Of a stretch of DNA of 64,000 nt, positions 51,528-59,402 are shown one piece after another. The DNA comes from Paenibacillus sinopodophylli (GTDB lineage Bacteria; Bacillota; Bacilli; Paenibacillales; Paenibacillaceae), in contig NZ_VDBO01000008.1 in NCBI RefSeq assembly GCF_005930355.1, forward strand, positions 62,001 to 126,000. The letters run 5' to 3'. Made by a program: the position numbers and the translations under genes. The first letter of the stretch is position 1. The number at the start of each line of letters is the position of its first letter. The notes under the pieces are model-generated. The model was not told where the DNA came from. It made no database searches and was given only the letters and a program-made list of their open reading frames with translations.

Positions 51528-53558
51528 ATGAAAGCATTGCTTGAAATCGAGCATCTTACCGTCAAGTTCGCCACTCCGAAAGGCTGGCTTACTGCTATCT
51601 CCGACGTTTCCCTGAGTATGAAGTCAGGTGAGACTGTATGTCTTGTTGGCGAGTCTGGCAGCGGCAAAACGATTACCTCCAAATCAGTCATGCGGTTGAT
51701 TGACTATGAGAATGGTGTAATCGCAGGTGGAGAGATGAGGCTGGATGGCGTTAATTTAGTATCCTCGCCGCAAAGCAGCATGCGTACGCTGCGCGGTAAA
51801 AAAATGGCGATGATCTTTCAGGAGCCGATGTCGGCCTTTGATCCCGTCTTCACGATCGGCAGCCAAATCATCGAAGTAATGATCGGTCACAAAGTAAGCA
51901 GCCGAGAGAAGGCACGCGAGCGTGCTATTCATCTGCTTTCCCGAGTAGGCATTCCCGAGCCGGAGCTTCGGATGAAACAATACCCAGGCGAGCTGTCCGG
52001 GGGTATGCTGCAGCGGGCGATGATTGCGATGGCCCTTGCATGCGGACCTGAGCTGCTCATTGCCGATGAACCGACAACTGCTTTGGATATGACGATACAA
52101 GCACAGATTCTGCAGCTCTTGCAGGAATTGAAGTCCGAATTTAATATGGCGATTCTGCTTATCACTCATGATATGGGCATTGCAGCAGAAATGGCCGATC
52201 GCATTGTCGTTATGTATGCGGGTCAGGTAGTGGAGCAAGCAACGGCGGTACAGCTGTTCGAGCTTCCGCATCATCCCTACACGCAGGGTCTGCTTCGTTC
52301 CGTGACTTCGCTCGACAGTGATCGGGGCAGCAGATTATATTCCATCGAAGGAAGCATTCCCAGCTTGTTCGAGTTGCCCGAGGGCTGCCGCTTCCATCCA
52401 CGCTGTGCCTATGCCACGGATCAATGCGCGAAGGAAAGTCCGCCACTGCTGGACATTAATGATCGTCAGGTTGCATGCTGGCATGCGGAAAGTCTTGCTG
52501 AGAATGGAGCGTTCGAGTCCATTAAGCAAACCAGTGGGATCGATATAACGGAGAAAACAGAATCATTCGTTCGCGAGAAGGAGTCTGGGGCTCTACCCAA
52601 TTTGTTCGAGATTGAAGGACTTCGCAAATATTACCCGCTTGGGAAAAGCTTATTTTCTCGGCAAAATTCCGTCATTCGTGCAGTGGATGATGTTTCCTTC
52701 CAGATTCGAAAAGGGGAAACCTTCGGCCTTGTTGGCGAATCTGGCAGCGGCAAGTCTACGCTTGGGCGCGTCATTATGCAGCTTGAGAAGGCGACCGCAG
52801 GCAGCGTTCGATTCGCTGGGAAGACACTGACAGGCATTCACACATCAGAGCTGCATGAAGCGCGCAAGGATATGCAGATGATCTTCCAGGATCCTTACGG
52901 CTCGATGAACCCGCGCTGGCGTGCTCACGAAATCATTGCAGAACCGCTTGCGATTCATACGTCGCTAAGCACAGCTGAGAAGAAAGAGCGAATCGCCGAG
53001 CTGCTGAATATTGTTGGACTTAATCCCTCGTTGCAGGATCGGTATCCACATGAGTTTTCCGGGGGGCAGCGGCAGCGGATCGGTATCGCTAGGGCTATTG
53101 CCTTGAACCCGTCCTTCGTGCTTGCTGATGAAGCGGTGTCGGCGCTTGACGTTTCCGTACAGGCGCAGATCGTGAATTTAATGCAGGATCTGCAGCAGAA
53201 TCTGGGGCTCACTTATTTATTTATTGCCCATGGTCTTCACGTCGTCAGACATATATCGAACCGAATCGGCGTGATGTACTTGGGGCAGCTTGTGGAAATC
53301 GCGGGTAGCGAGGAGCTTTTCGTGCGCCCTGCGCATCATTATACGAAAGCGCTCATCGCGTCGATTCCATGGCCAGATCCCAGTCGTAAGCGGGAGCTGC
53401 AAGCGATAAGCGGTGAGATTCCGTCGCCTGCACGGCCTCCTTCAGGCTGCCGCTTTCATACACGCTGCCCAGCGGCGACATCCTTATGCAAGAGTGAGCC
53501 GCCCGCTCTAACACAAATCGATCACGAACATTGGGTTGCCTGTCATTTTCCTGCTTAA
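51528..53558 (+). CDS. Fused dipeptide-type ABC ATPases (DppD-DppF)
   Basis: Protein of 676 residues holding two ABC ATPase domains in tandem, which are separate proteins in most Dpp systems. ATG 51528 follows AAGGAGGAGG. Domain 1: Walker A GESGSGKT, signature LSGGMLQRAMIA, Walker B LLIADEPTTALD. Domain 2, from about residue 365: Walker A GESGSGKST, signature FSGGQRQRIGIA, Walker B FVLADEAVSALD. Each ends with an oligopeptide C-terminal Cys-rich motif (CRFHPRCAYATDQC and CRFHTRCPAATSLC) that may hold an Fe-S cluster. It powers the importer. Confidence 0.94.
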   Translation: MKALLEIEHLTVKFATPKGWLTAISDVSLSMKSGETVCLVGESGSGKTITSKSVMRLIDYENGVIAGGEMRLDGVNLVSSPQSSMRTLRGKKMAMIFQEPMSAFDPVFTIGSQIIEVMIGHKVSSREKARERAIHLLSRVGIPEPELRMKQYPGELSGGMLQRAMIAMALACGPELLIADEPTTALDMTIQAQILQLLQELKSEFNMAILLITHDMGIAAEMADRIVVMYAGQVVEQATAVQLFELPHHPYTQGLLRSVTSLDSDRGSRLYSIEGSIPSLFELPEGCRFHPRCAYATDQCAKESPPLLDINDRQVACWHAESLAENGAFESIKQTSGIDITEKTESFVREKESGALPNLFEIEGLRKYYPLGKSLFSRQNSVIRAVDDVSFQIRKGETFGLVGESGSGKSTLGRVIMQLEKATAGSVRFAGKTLTGIHTSELHEARKDMQMIFQDPYGSMNPRWRAHEIIAEPLAIHTSLSTAEKKERIAELLNIVGLNPSLQDRYPHEFSGGQRQRIGIARAIALNPSFVLADEAVSALDVSVQAQIVNLMQDLQQNLGLTYLFIAHGLHVVRHISNRIGVMYLGQLVEIAGSEELFVRPAHHYTKALIASIPWPDPSRKRELQAISGEIPSPARPPSGCRFHTRCPAATSLCKSEPPALTQIDHEHWVACHFPA

Positions 53559-53561
53559 ACG

Positions 53562-53594
53562 CCGAGAGCTCCGTTAGGGGCTGCTCGGTTTTTT
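53562..53594 (+). terminator. Terminator after the monooxygenase/importer operon
   Basis: CCGAG-AGC pairs with GCT-G-CTCGG and TTTTTT follows directly. Confidence 0.88.
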
Positions 53595-53692
53595 GGCATT
53601 CATCAGAAGTCAGATGTGACTATGGGACCATTGACGTGGTCAAAAATGACATGTTACGCTACCTTCATATGGTAACAATTGGAGGGATATAC

Positions 53693-54532
53693 TTGATTGA
53701 AATTCGCTTATCAGTAGGGTATGACGAGTATGAAGAAGGGGCGAGAATGTCCAGCTTAATCGAAAAGCTTGCATCGAGCCCGGATGGTCAGCAGCTGTCC
53801 ATCCTAACGATCGGCGATTGGGGTCAGGCGTATGAGAATTCTCCGGACAGCTTTATTGAAACATTAATCAGCCACAAGGATTCATTTCCTAATCTAACGA
53901 AACTATTTATTGGCGACATGGGTTTTGAAGAGTGCGAGGTATCGTGGATTAACCAAACGAATCTGTCACCGCTGCTTGCTGCTTTCCCGAATCTGAAGTC
54001 GTTGACGGTCAAGGGCAGCCAAGACCTCAGTCTGCAGCCGCTCGCTCATGAGAAGCTCGAGGAGCTCGTTATCATATGCGGCGGACTCCCGAAGTCTGTG
54101 CTTGAAGAAATCATAAGCGCAAAGCTCCCTGAGCTGCGGAAGCTTGAATTATATTTGGGAGTCGATAATTACGGATTTGACGGAGGCATTGAAGATGTTC
54201 TTCCGCTGCTAAAGGGCGATCTATTTCCGAAGCTCAAGTACTTGGGACTGAAAGACAGTGAAATTCAAGATGAGGTCGCCATTGCTGCTGCCTCAGCGCC
54301 GGTGCTGGACCAATTGGATACGCTTGATCTGTCTTATGGAACGTTGACAGATGAGGGTGGAGAAGCATTGCTTGCGAGCGAGCGGATCAAGAAGCTGAAG
54401 CATCTCGATCTGAGCTATCATTATATGTCAGACGAGCTTGTGCTTCGGTTTCAGCAATCGGGCTTGCCCGTGGACGTCAAGGACCAGCAGGAATCCGATG
54501 ATGAATGGCGCTATCCATTCCTTACGGAATAA
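53693..54532 (+). CDS. STM4015-family leucine-rich-repeat protein
   Basis: Protein of 279 residues. The TTG at 53693 is used because GGAGGG precedes it at the right distance. The body is built of LRR-like units (SFPNLTKLFIGDMGF, FPNLKSLTVKGSQDLSL, LPELRKLELYLGVDN, LFPKLKYLGLKDSEI, QLDTLDLSYGTL, KLKHLDLSYHYM). It resembles the STM4015 family that goes with STM4011-4014 genes. It is cytoplasmic by sequence. LRR proteins usually bind other proteins, so it may be a scaffold or substrate-recognition part of the cluster. Its stop overlaps the next start by one base. Confidence 0.82.
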   Translation: MIEIRLSVGYDEYEEGARMSSLIEKLASSPDGQQLSILTIGDWGQAYENSPDSFIETLISHKDSFPNLTKLFIGDMGFEECEVSWINQTNLSPLLAAFPNLKSLTVKGSQDLSLQPLAHEKLEELVIICGGLPKSVLEEIISAKLPELRKLELYLGVDNYGFDGGIEDVLPLLKGDLFPKLKYLGLKDSEIQDEVAIAAASAPVLDQLDTLDLSYGTLTDEGGEALLASERIKKLKHLDLSYHYMSDELVLRFQQSGLPVDVKDQQESDDEWRYPFLTE

Positions 54533-55740
54533 TGGGCGGCAGCGAACAGCCTTTTCTGCTTATCTGCAATCCGGAAAGTAAACGGACGGCTTTGCTGCAG
54601 GCAGCGAGGCTGAAGCTGGGGCTTGCCCCAGCTTCCTTGCTGTCTTATGAGGAGCTGCTAAGCGGCAGAGCAACTATTGGTCATGCCCTGAGGAAGCTTG
54701 CGGGTAGAGGAGATACGATTGTCCGCCTTGATGCACCGGGCGAGAACTTGGTCGTGGAGCGGCAGTTGATCGCATGGGGAGCTCCTGATCGCGATGGTGA
54801 CGATTCGCTCTGGCTAGGCGGCGCTTTGCCAAGCATCATTTCCCTTCAATCATCCGAGGCGCTCGAATTGCCTCATGAGCATGGCCGAATCTGGTATCCA
54901 GCGCAGTGGTATAGAGGTTATTGCCGATTTCTTGCGGACATGCAGCGTGAAATGAAGGCTTCAGGCATTCGCGCCTATTGGGTGAACTCGCCGGGAAGCA
55001 TTGCTAAGATGTTTGACAAAAGAACCTGCTGGAAGCTGCTTGAGCGTCATGGCCTCCGAATGCCAGCGCTTCCTGCACCAGCGGGTTCAATCAAAAGCTA
55101 TGAAGAGCTGCAAGCAGCCATACAAACGAGCGGGATGAAACGTCTGTTTATTAAACTAGCCTGCGGCTCTGGAGCCGCGGGCGTTATCGCTTACCAGACT
55201 AATCCGCGTACAGGAGCGGAGCTTGCAATTACTACGATTGGCTCGGAGCCGAGCAAGGCAGGCTTCAGCTTCTACAATGCCGGACAGATGAGACGTTACA
55301 GTGAGTCTGCGGACATTCGCCGAGTGATTGATTGGGTATGTCGTGAAGGTGCGCATATCGAGCGGTGGATCGAGAAGGAAAACTTCGAGAACAAATCATT
55401 TGATATACGCCAGCTCGTTGTGAATGGCAAGGCTTGTCATACAGTCGCTCGTTTGAGTCATACGCCGATAACGAATTTGCATCTGCGCAATGAACGCAGT
55501 ATGAATATTGACCAACTGCTGCCTGCAGTAGTAAAGCAAGCGGTTATACAAACAGCTGAGAATGCCCTTCGAGCATTTCCTGGAAGCTCGACTGCGGGTG
55601 TGGATGTACTTGTTCGGCGCGGCAGCGGCGAGACCTATCCCATTGATATCAACCCGTTCGGTGATTTGCTGTATGGTGCTGAGTATGAGGGGATGAACAC
55701 CTACGAGTGGCAAATGCGCCAGCTTCTCAGAAAGGAATAG
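54532..55740 (+). CDS. STM4014-family ATP-grasp-like protein
   Basis: Protein of 402 residues. ATG 54532 overlaps the previous stop (TAATG). The start PFLLICNPESKRTALLQAA and middle SIAKMFDKRTCWKLLERHGLRMP, then MKRLFIKLACGSGAAGVIAYQ, fit an ATP-grasp fold: the pre-ATP-grasp part, the first Lys, and a Gly-rich loop. The C-terminal FPGSSTAGVDVLVRRGSGETYPIDINPFGDLLYG has the metal-binding D-N pattern of such ligases. ATP-grasp enzymes join a carboxylate to an amine or thiol. The substrate is unknown. Confidence 0.82.
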   Translation: MGGSEQPFLLICNPESKRTALLQAARLKLGLAPASLLSYEELLSGRATIGHALRKLAGRGDTIVRLDAPGENLVVERQLIAWGAPDRDGDDSLWLGGALPSIISLQSSEALELPHEHGRIWYPAQWYRGYCRFLADMQREMKASGIRAYWVNSPGSIAKMFDKRTCWKLLERHGLRMPALPAPAGSIKSYEELQAAIQTSGMKRLFIKLACGSGAAGVIAYQTNPRTGAELAITTIGSEPSKAGFSFYNAGQMRRYSESADIRRVIDWVCREGAHIERWIEKENFENKSFDIRQLVVNGKACHTVARLSHTPITNLHLRNERSMNIDQLLPAVVKQAVIQTAENALRAFPGSSTAGVDVLVRRGSGETYPIDINPFGDLLYGAEYEGMNTYEWQMRQLLRKE

Positions 55741-56532
55741 ATGGTTATGCTGGATATGAACGAAATTGTGGGTTCCCATGATATTTTGATGATTACACTA
55801 GATACGCTTCGTTATGATGCAGCCAAGCTGGAGGAAGCGAATTGCCCGAATTTATGCGGGGACGGCGGGTGGGAGAAACGGCATACGCCGGGCAGCTTCA
55901 CCTATGCGGCACATCATGCTTTCTTTGGTGGATTTCTGCCGACTCCTGCGAGCACGGACAAATCAACGCATGTAAGGCTGTTTCACACGAGTAATACGGG
56001 GCTGAGAACGCATCCCCATACATGGTTGTTTGACGCTCCGGATCTCGTATCCGGCTTGCAGGAGGCGGGTTACCGGACGATCTGCATCGGAGGCGTCATT
56101 TTTTTTACCAAAAAAAATAAGCTGGCTAAGGTTTTGCCTGGCTATTTCCAAGAAAGCTATTGGCGTATGACCTTTGGCGTAACGAATCCGCGTTCAACCG
56201 AGCATCAGGTGAATCATGCGCTGAAGCTGCTGGAGAAAGCGGACCCTTCCGAGAGACTATTTTTGTTTATGAATATTTCAGCGATGCATGGGCCTAACCA
56301 TTACTTTGTTCCAGGCGCGAAGCAGGATTCGGTTGAAACACAGCGGGCTGCACTACGCTATGTGGATGGCCAGCTTGGCTTACTGTTTGAAGCGATGCGG
56401 CAAAGGGGTAAAACATTAGTACTCGCCTTTTCGGATCACGGGACTGCCTATGGCGAAGATGGCTATGAAGGACATCGGTTGGCGCACGAGGTCGTCTGGA
56501 ATGTGCCGTACCGCGAATTTATACTGGAATAA
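55741..56532 (+). CDS. STM4013/SEN3800-family sulfatase-like hydrolase
   Basis: Protein of 263 residues starting right after the previous stop; ATG 55747 is an alternative start. The N-terminal HDILMITLDTLRYDAAKL carries the metal-binding Asp residues (D21 and neighbours) of the alkaline phosphatase/sulfatase superfamily. The C terminus has SDHGTAYGEDGYEGHRLAHEVVWNVPY, with the Asp-His pair and further His that complete the two-metal site. The size is about half that of true sulfatases. The sulfatase C-X-P/A-X-R motif is absent, so it is more likely a phosphatase, phosphodiesterase or other hydrolase. Confidence 0.82.
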   Translation: MVMLDMNEIVGSHDILMITLDTLRYDAAKLEEANCPNLCGDGGWEKRHTPGSFTYAAHHAFFGGFLPTPASTDKSTHVRLFHTSNTGLRTHPHTWLFDAPDLVSGLQEAGYRTICIGGVIFFTKKNKLAKVLPGYFQESYWRMTFGVTNPRSTEHQVNHALKLLEKADPSERLFLFMNISAMHGPNHYFVPGAKQDSVETQRAALRYVDGQLGLLFEAMRQRGKTLVLAFSDHGTAYGEDGYEGHRLAHEVVWNVPYREFILE

Positions 56533-56544
56533 GGAGGGAACAGC

Positions 56545-57903
56545 ATGCTGCAATCATCATCACGACCAATATCTTCCGAGCTGCAAGAGATTGAGCAGCG
56601 CTGGACGCAGGCTCCGTATCGCTCCTATTTGTATTCTTATCCACATAAGACGGCGTATCGCGATTTGCAGCCAGCGCAGTCGCTCAAGGAGCTGTGGGAG
56701 CGGGATTTAACGGATTATTATTTTTTGTATATGCATATTCCTTTCTGCGGGGCACGCTGCGGCTTCTGCAATCTATTCACACTGCCGGACCGCAGATCTA
56801 ATGTTCATGAGCAATACATTGATGCGCTCCAGCGGCAGGCAGAGGAGTGGGCGCCATGGTTCAAAGGACGTACGTTCTCCAGGTTCGCTGTAGGCGGGGG
56901 GACACCAACGCTGCTAGAAGCAAGCCAGTTGAACCGGCTGTTTGATATCGCAGAGCATACGATGGGGCTTGATCCAATGACCGTTTCAATTTCGGTGGAA
57001 ACATCGCCGGAGACGGTAACTGAGGATCGAATGAAGGTGCTGAAGGATCGATTGGTCGACAGGGTCAGCATGGGCATTCAAAGCTTTGTCGAGGAGGAAG
57101 CGGCTGCTATTTATCGTCCGCAGAAGCCGCGGCTTGCAGAGGAAGCGCTCGAGAAGCTGATGGGCTACCAATTTCCGCTTATTAATATTGACCTAATCTA
57201 CGGCTTGCCTGGGCAAACGGCCGAAACATGGCTTTATTCGCTGGAGAAGGCAATTAGCTACGGCCCCGGTGAAATATTCATCTATCCCTTGTACACACGA
57301 GAGAATACAATACTGAAGCCAGATCAAATACGCAGTGCAGGTTCGGATATTCGTCTAGCTCTGTACCATATCGCGAGGCAGCGTCTGGAGTCTGCTGGTT
57401 ATAAGCAGTACTCGATGAGGCGTTTCGCGAGAGATATTTCTTTTACCCACAAGCGCATATTGCCCTTCAGCTGTCAGGAGGAAGGGATGGCTGGACTTGG
57501 CTGCGGCGCTCGTTCCTATACACGCGATGTGCATTATGCTTCTCGTTATGGTGTGAGTACGGCAGCAACAAGGAGCATCATAGAGGATTATGTGACTGCA
57601 GAGCATCATGATCAAGCTGATTACGGCTATAGGCTAAGTGAGGCTGAGCAGAAGCGTAGATTTATCCTGAAGGCGCTGCTGCACAGGGAAGGCTTGACGC
57701 TATCAGCTTATACGGAGCGATTCGGAAGTGATGCGATAAGTGAGCATTCCGAACTGCGTGAGCTGCTGTCGATTGAGCTGGCTGAGCTGGATTCGGGAAC
57801 GCTCAAACTGACGACAAAGGGAATGGCTTACTCCGATGCGATTGGCGATGAGCTGATTTCCGCTGATGTAAGAGAGCTGATGAACGGATATGTTATCCGA
57901 TGA
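56545..57903 (+). CDS. STM4012-family radical SAM protein
   Basis: Radical SAM enzyme of 452 residues, HemN-like in shape. Start follows AAGGAGGG. The cluster motif CX3CX2C is C68-GAR-C72-GF-C75, preceded by YMHIPFCGARCGFCN as in HemN/HemW. SAM-binding features VGGGTPTLLEASQLNRLF and SISVETSPETVT follow, then a C-terminal HemN-type domain with a winged-helix part (RRFILKALLHREGLTLSAYTERFG). It makes a 5'-deoxyadenosyl radical; the target is unknown. Because no heme genes lie nearby, a role in coproporphyrinogen oxidation is unlikely. Confidence 0.88.
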   Translation: MLQSSSRPISSELQEIEQRWTQAPYRSYLYSYPHKTAYRDLQPAQSLKELWERDLTDYYFLYMHIPFCGARCGFCNLFTLPDRRSNVHEQYIDALQRQAEEWAPWFKGRTFSRFAVGGGTPTLLEASQLNRLFDIAEHTMGLDPMTVSISVETSPETVTEDRMKVLKDRLVDRVSMGIQSFVEEEAAAIYRPQKPRLAEEALEKLMGYQFPLINIDLIYGLPGQTAETWLYSLEKAISYGPGEIFIYPLYTRENTILKPDQIRSAGSDIRLALYHIARQRLESAGYKQYSMRRFARDISFTHKRILPFSCQEEGMAGLGCGARSYTRDVHYASRYGVSTAATRSIIEDYVTAEHHDQADYGYRLSEAEQKRRFILKALLHREGLTLSAYTERFGSDAISEHSELRELLSIELAELDSGTLKLTTKGMAYSDAIGDELISADVRELMNGYVIR

Positions 57904-58763
57904 GGGCAGTTCTTTATTACCGCGGATCGCTGTTTTCCTGCAACTATGATTGTCCCTACTGTCCCTTCAGCAAAAATAAGGATAGCAAGGAGACGCTGGA
58001 GAAGGATAAGCAGCAGCTTCTCTCCTTTATGGAATGGGTTCGCAAGCAAGGCGATGCCGGCCATCTTCTGTCGATATTTTTCAACCCGTACGGCGAAGCG
58101 CTCGTGCATCGCTGGTATCGGGAGGCGATGATTGAACTGTCGCATCTGGATCATGTTGAGAAAGTCGCCGTACAGACGAATTTGTCAGCTAAGCTGGATT
58201 GGACGGAGCGGCTTCATAAGCGCAAAGCTGCCTTCTGGGTGACGTATCATCCTGGGCAAACGAGCGAGGATCAGTTTTTGAGCCAATGTATGAAGCTTTA
58301 CCAGCAGGGTCTTGCTTTCAGCGTTGGCTCTGTTGGCATTCGAAGCGCATTTGGAGCCATTAAGCATCTGCGAAGCAAGCTTCCACCGGACGTATACCTA
58401 TGGGTGAATGCATTCAAGGACCGTCGCAACTATTACACAGAAGACGAGATTGCTTATTTAACGGATATTGATCCGCATTTCGAGCTTAATGTCCCCGATT
58501 ACGATAGCCTAGGCAAGTCCTGCGGGGCAGGCGGAAGCGTGTTCTATGTACAGGGTGCGGGCACCGTCAAACGCTGTTACAGCGATCGCAAGGTCATAGG
58601 ACATTTGTACAGAGACGGTTTGGAAGGATTATCGGCAGAGCGAGCATGCGGAATGAAGAAATGCGGCTGCTACATCGGTTATATTCATATGCCGGAGCTG
58701 GCGCTTGGCGACGTATATGGATCAAGCTTGCTTGAGCGGATTCCCGCTGGCTTTGCCCGCTGA
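57900..58763 (+). CDS. STM4011-family radical SAM protein
   Basis: Radical SAM enzyme of 287 residues, starting in the stop of the previous gene (ATGA). The CX3CX2C motif is C14-NYD-C18-PY-C21. The C-terminal region has several more Cys (SCGAGGSVFYVQGAG, VKRCYSD, ACGMKKCGC) that could bind an extra Fe-S cluster, as in SPASM-like proteins. Two different radical SAM enzymes encoded with ATP-grasp and hydrolase genes suggest a maturation pathway. A terminator follows, so this ends the cluster. Confidence 0.87.
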   Translation: MRAVLYYRGSLFSCNYDCPYCPFSKNKDSKETLEKDKQQLLSFMEWVRKQGDAGHLLSIFFNPYGEALVHRWYREAMIELSHLDHVEKVAVQTNLSAKLDWTERLHKRKAAFWVTYHPGQTSEDQFLSQCMKLYQQGLAFSVGSVGIRSAFGAIKHLRSKLPPDVYLWVNAFKDRRNYYTEDEIAYLTDIDPHFELNVPDYDSLGKSCGAGGSVFYVQGAGTVKRCYSDRKVIGHLYRDGLEGLSAERACGMKKCGCYIGYIHMPELALGDVYGSSLLERIPAGFAR

Positions 58764-58803
58764 TCGAATGCGCAAGTTGTACCTGAAATGCGATTCAGCC
58801 GAA

Positions 58804-58856
58804 AAGAAGCTGCGGTGACCGGACATGAAAATGCGCCTCGCTGCAGCTTCTTTTTT
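58804..58856 (+). terminator. Terminator of the STM4011-4015-type cluster
   Basis: AAGAAGCTGC pairs with GCAGCTTCTT and more T residues follow. It separates the cluster from the gene pair downstream. Confidence 0.85.
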
Positions 58857-58961
58857 ATGGCGTGAACGGTTTGTTTATTAGGCCGCAGTGGTCAGAGAAC
58901 GAAAAGTTTAATCTTGATTGAGAGAAGATTTATGTTTTTTTTGCAGAATGGGGGAGCAGCT

Positions 58962-59384
58962 GTGTTAAATGTGTTCATAACGGTTAAAAGCTTAGGTAAG
59001 AGAAAAAGTTATCTCGACCGCTTGCCATGGACGCTTAAGTATTCACCCGATAAGCTTAAAGCGCTAATTGAAGATATTGTGCTGACGAATGTCCGGCAGT
59101 TGAACGAACGGGAGACAGACATGCCGCTGGCCTCTTTTCTGTCAACGCCTGAGATTGAATTGAAAGGTGCTGGCGGCAAGGTAAGCTTCGGAACGCGATA
59201 TCATGATAATAAGGCAGACGAAGAAGAGGCTGTTGCGACGGCTTTGCTTGCTTTCGAGGACGGATTGTTCAAAGTATTTATTAATGGCAGAGAGGCTGAG
59301 ACGCTGGAGACGAAGCTTGCGCTTGCGAACGGTGATGAGCTTGCGTTTATTCGGTTCACCATGCTGGCAGGAAGAATGTGGTAG
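58962..59384 (+). CDS. Unknown protein upstream of the DUF4132-type gene
   Basis: Protein of 140 residues. GTG 58962 is preferred because GGGGGAG lies 6 bases upstream; a TTG at 58914 has no ribosome site. The sequence MLNVFITVKSLGKRKSYLDRLPWTL, then LIEDIVLTNVRQLNERE, ends in a beta-rich part GGKVSFGTRYHDNKADEEEAVATALLAFEDGLFKVFINGREAE. I do not recognise a named domain. The next gene starts 18 bases on, so the two are likely cotranslated and may act together. Confidence 0.72.
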   Translation: MLNVFITVKSLGKRKSYLDRLPWTLKYSPDKLKALIEDIVLTNVRQLNERETDMPLASFLSTPEIELKGAGGKVSFGTRYHDNKADEEEAVATALLAFEDGLFKVFINGREAETLETKLALANGDELAFIRFTMLAGRMW

Positions 59385-59402
59385 GATGACGAGGAGGAGG
59401 CA

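Noticed and set aside
53633..53686. 17-residue peptide frame before the STM4015-like gene, possible precursor peptide
   Set aside because: No ribosome site and no leader/core pattern; it may be chance.
58768..58855. Short frames after the STM4011-like gene
   Set aside because: They overlap the terminator and have no ribosome sites.
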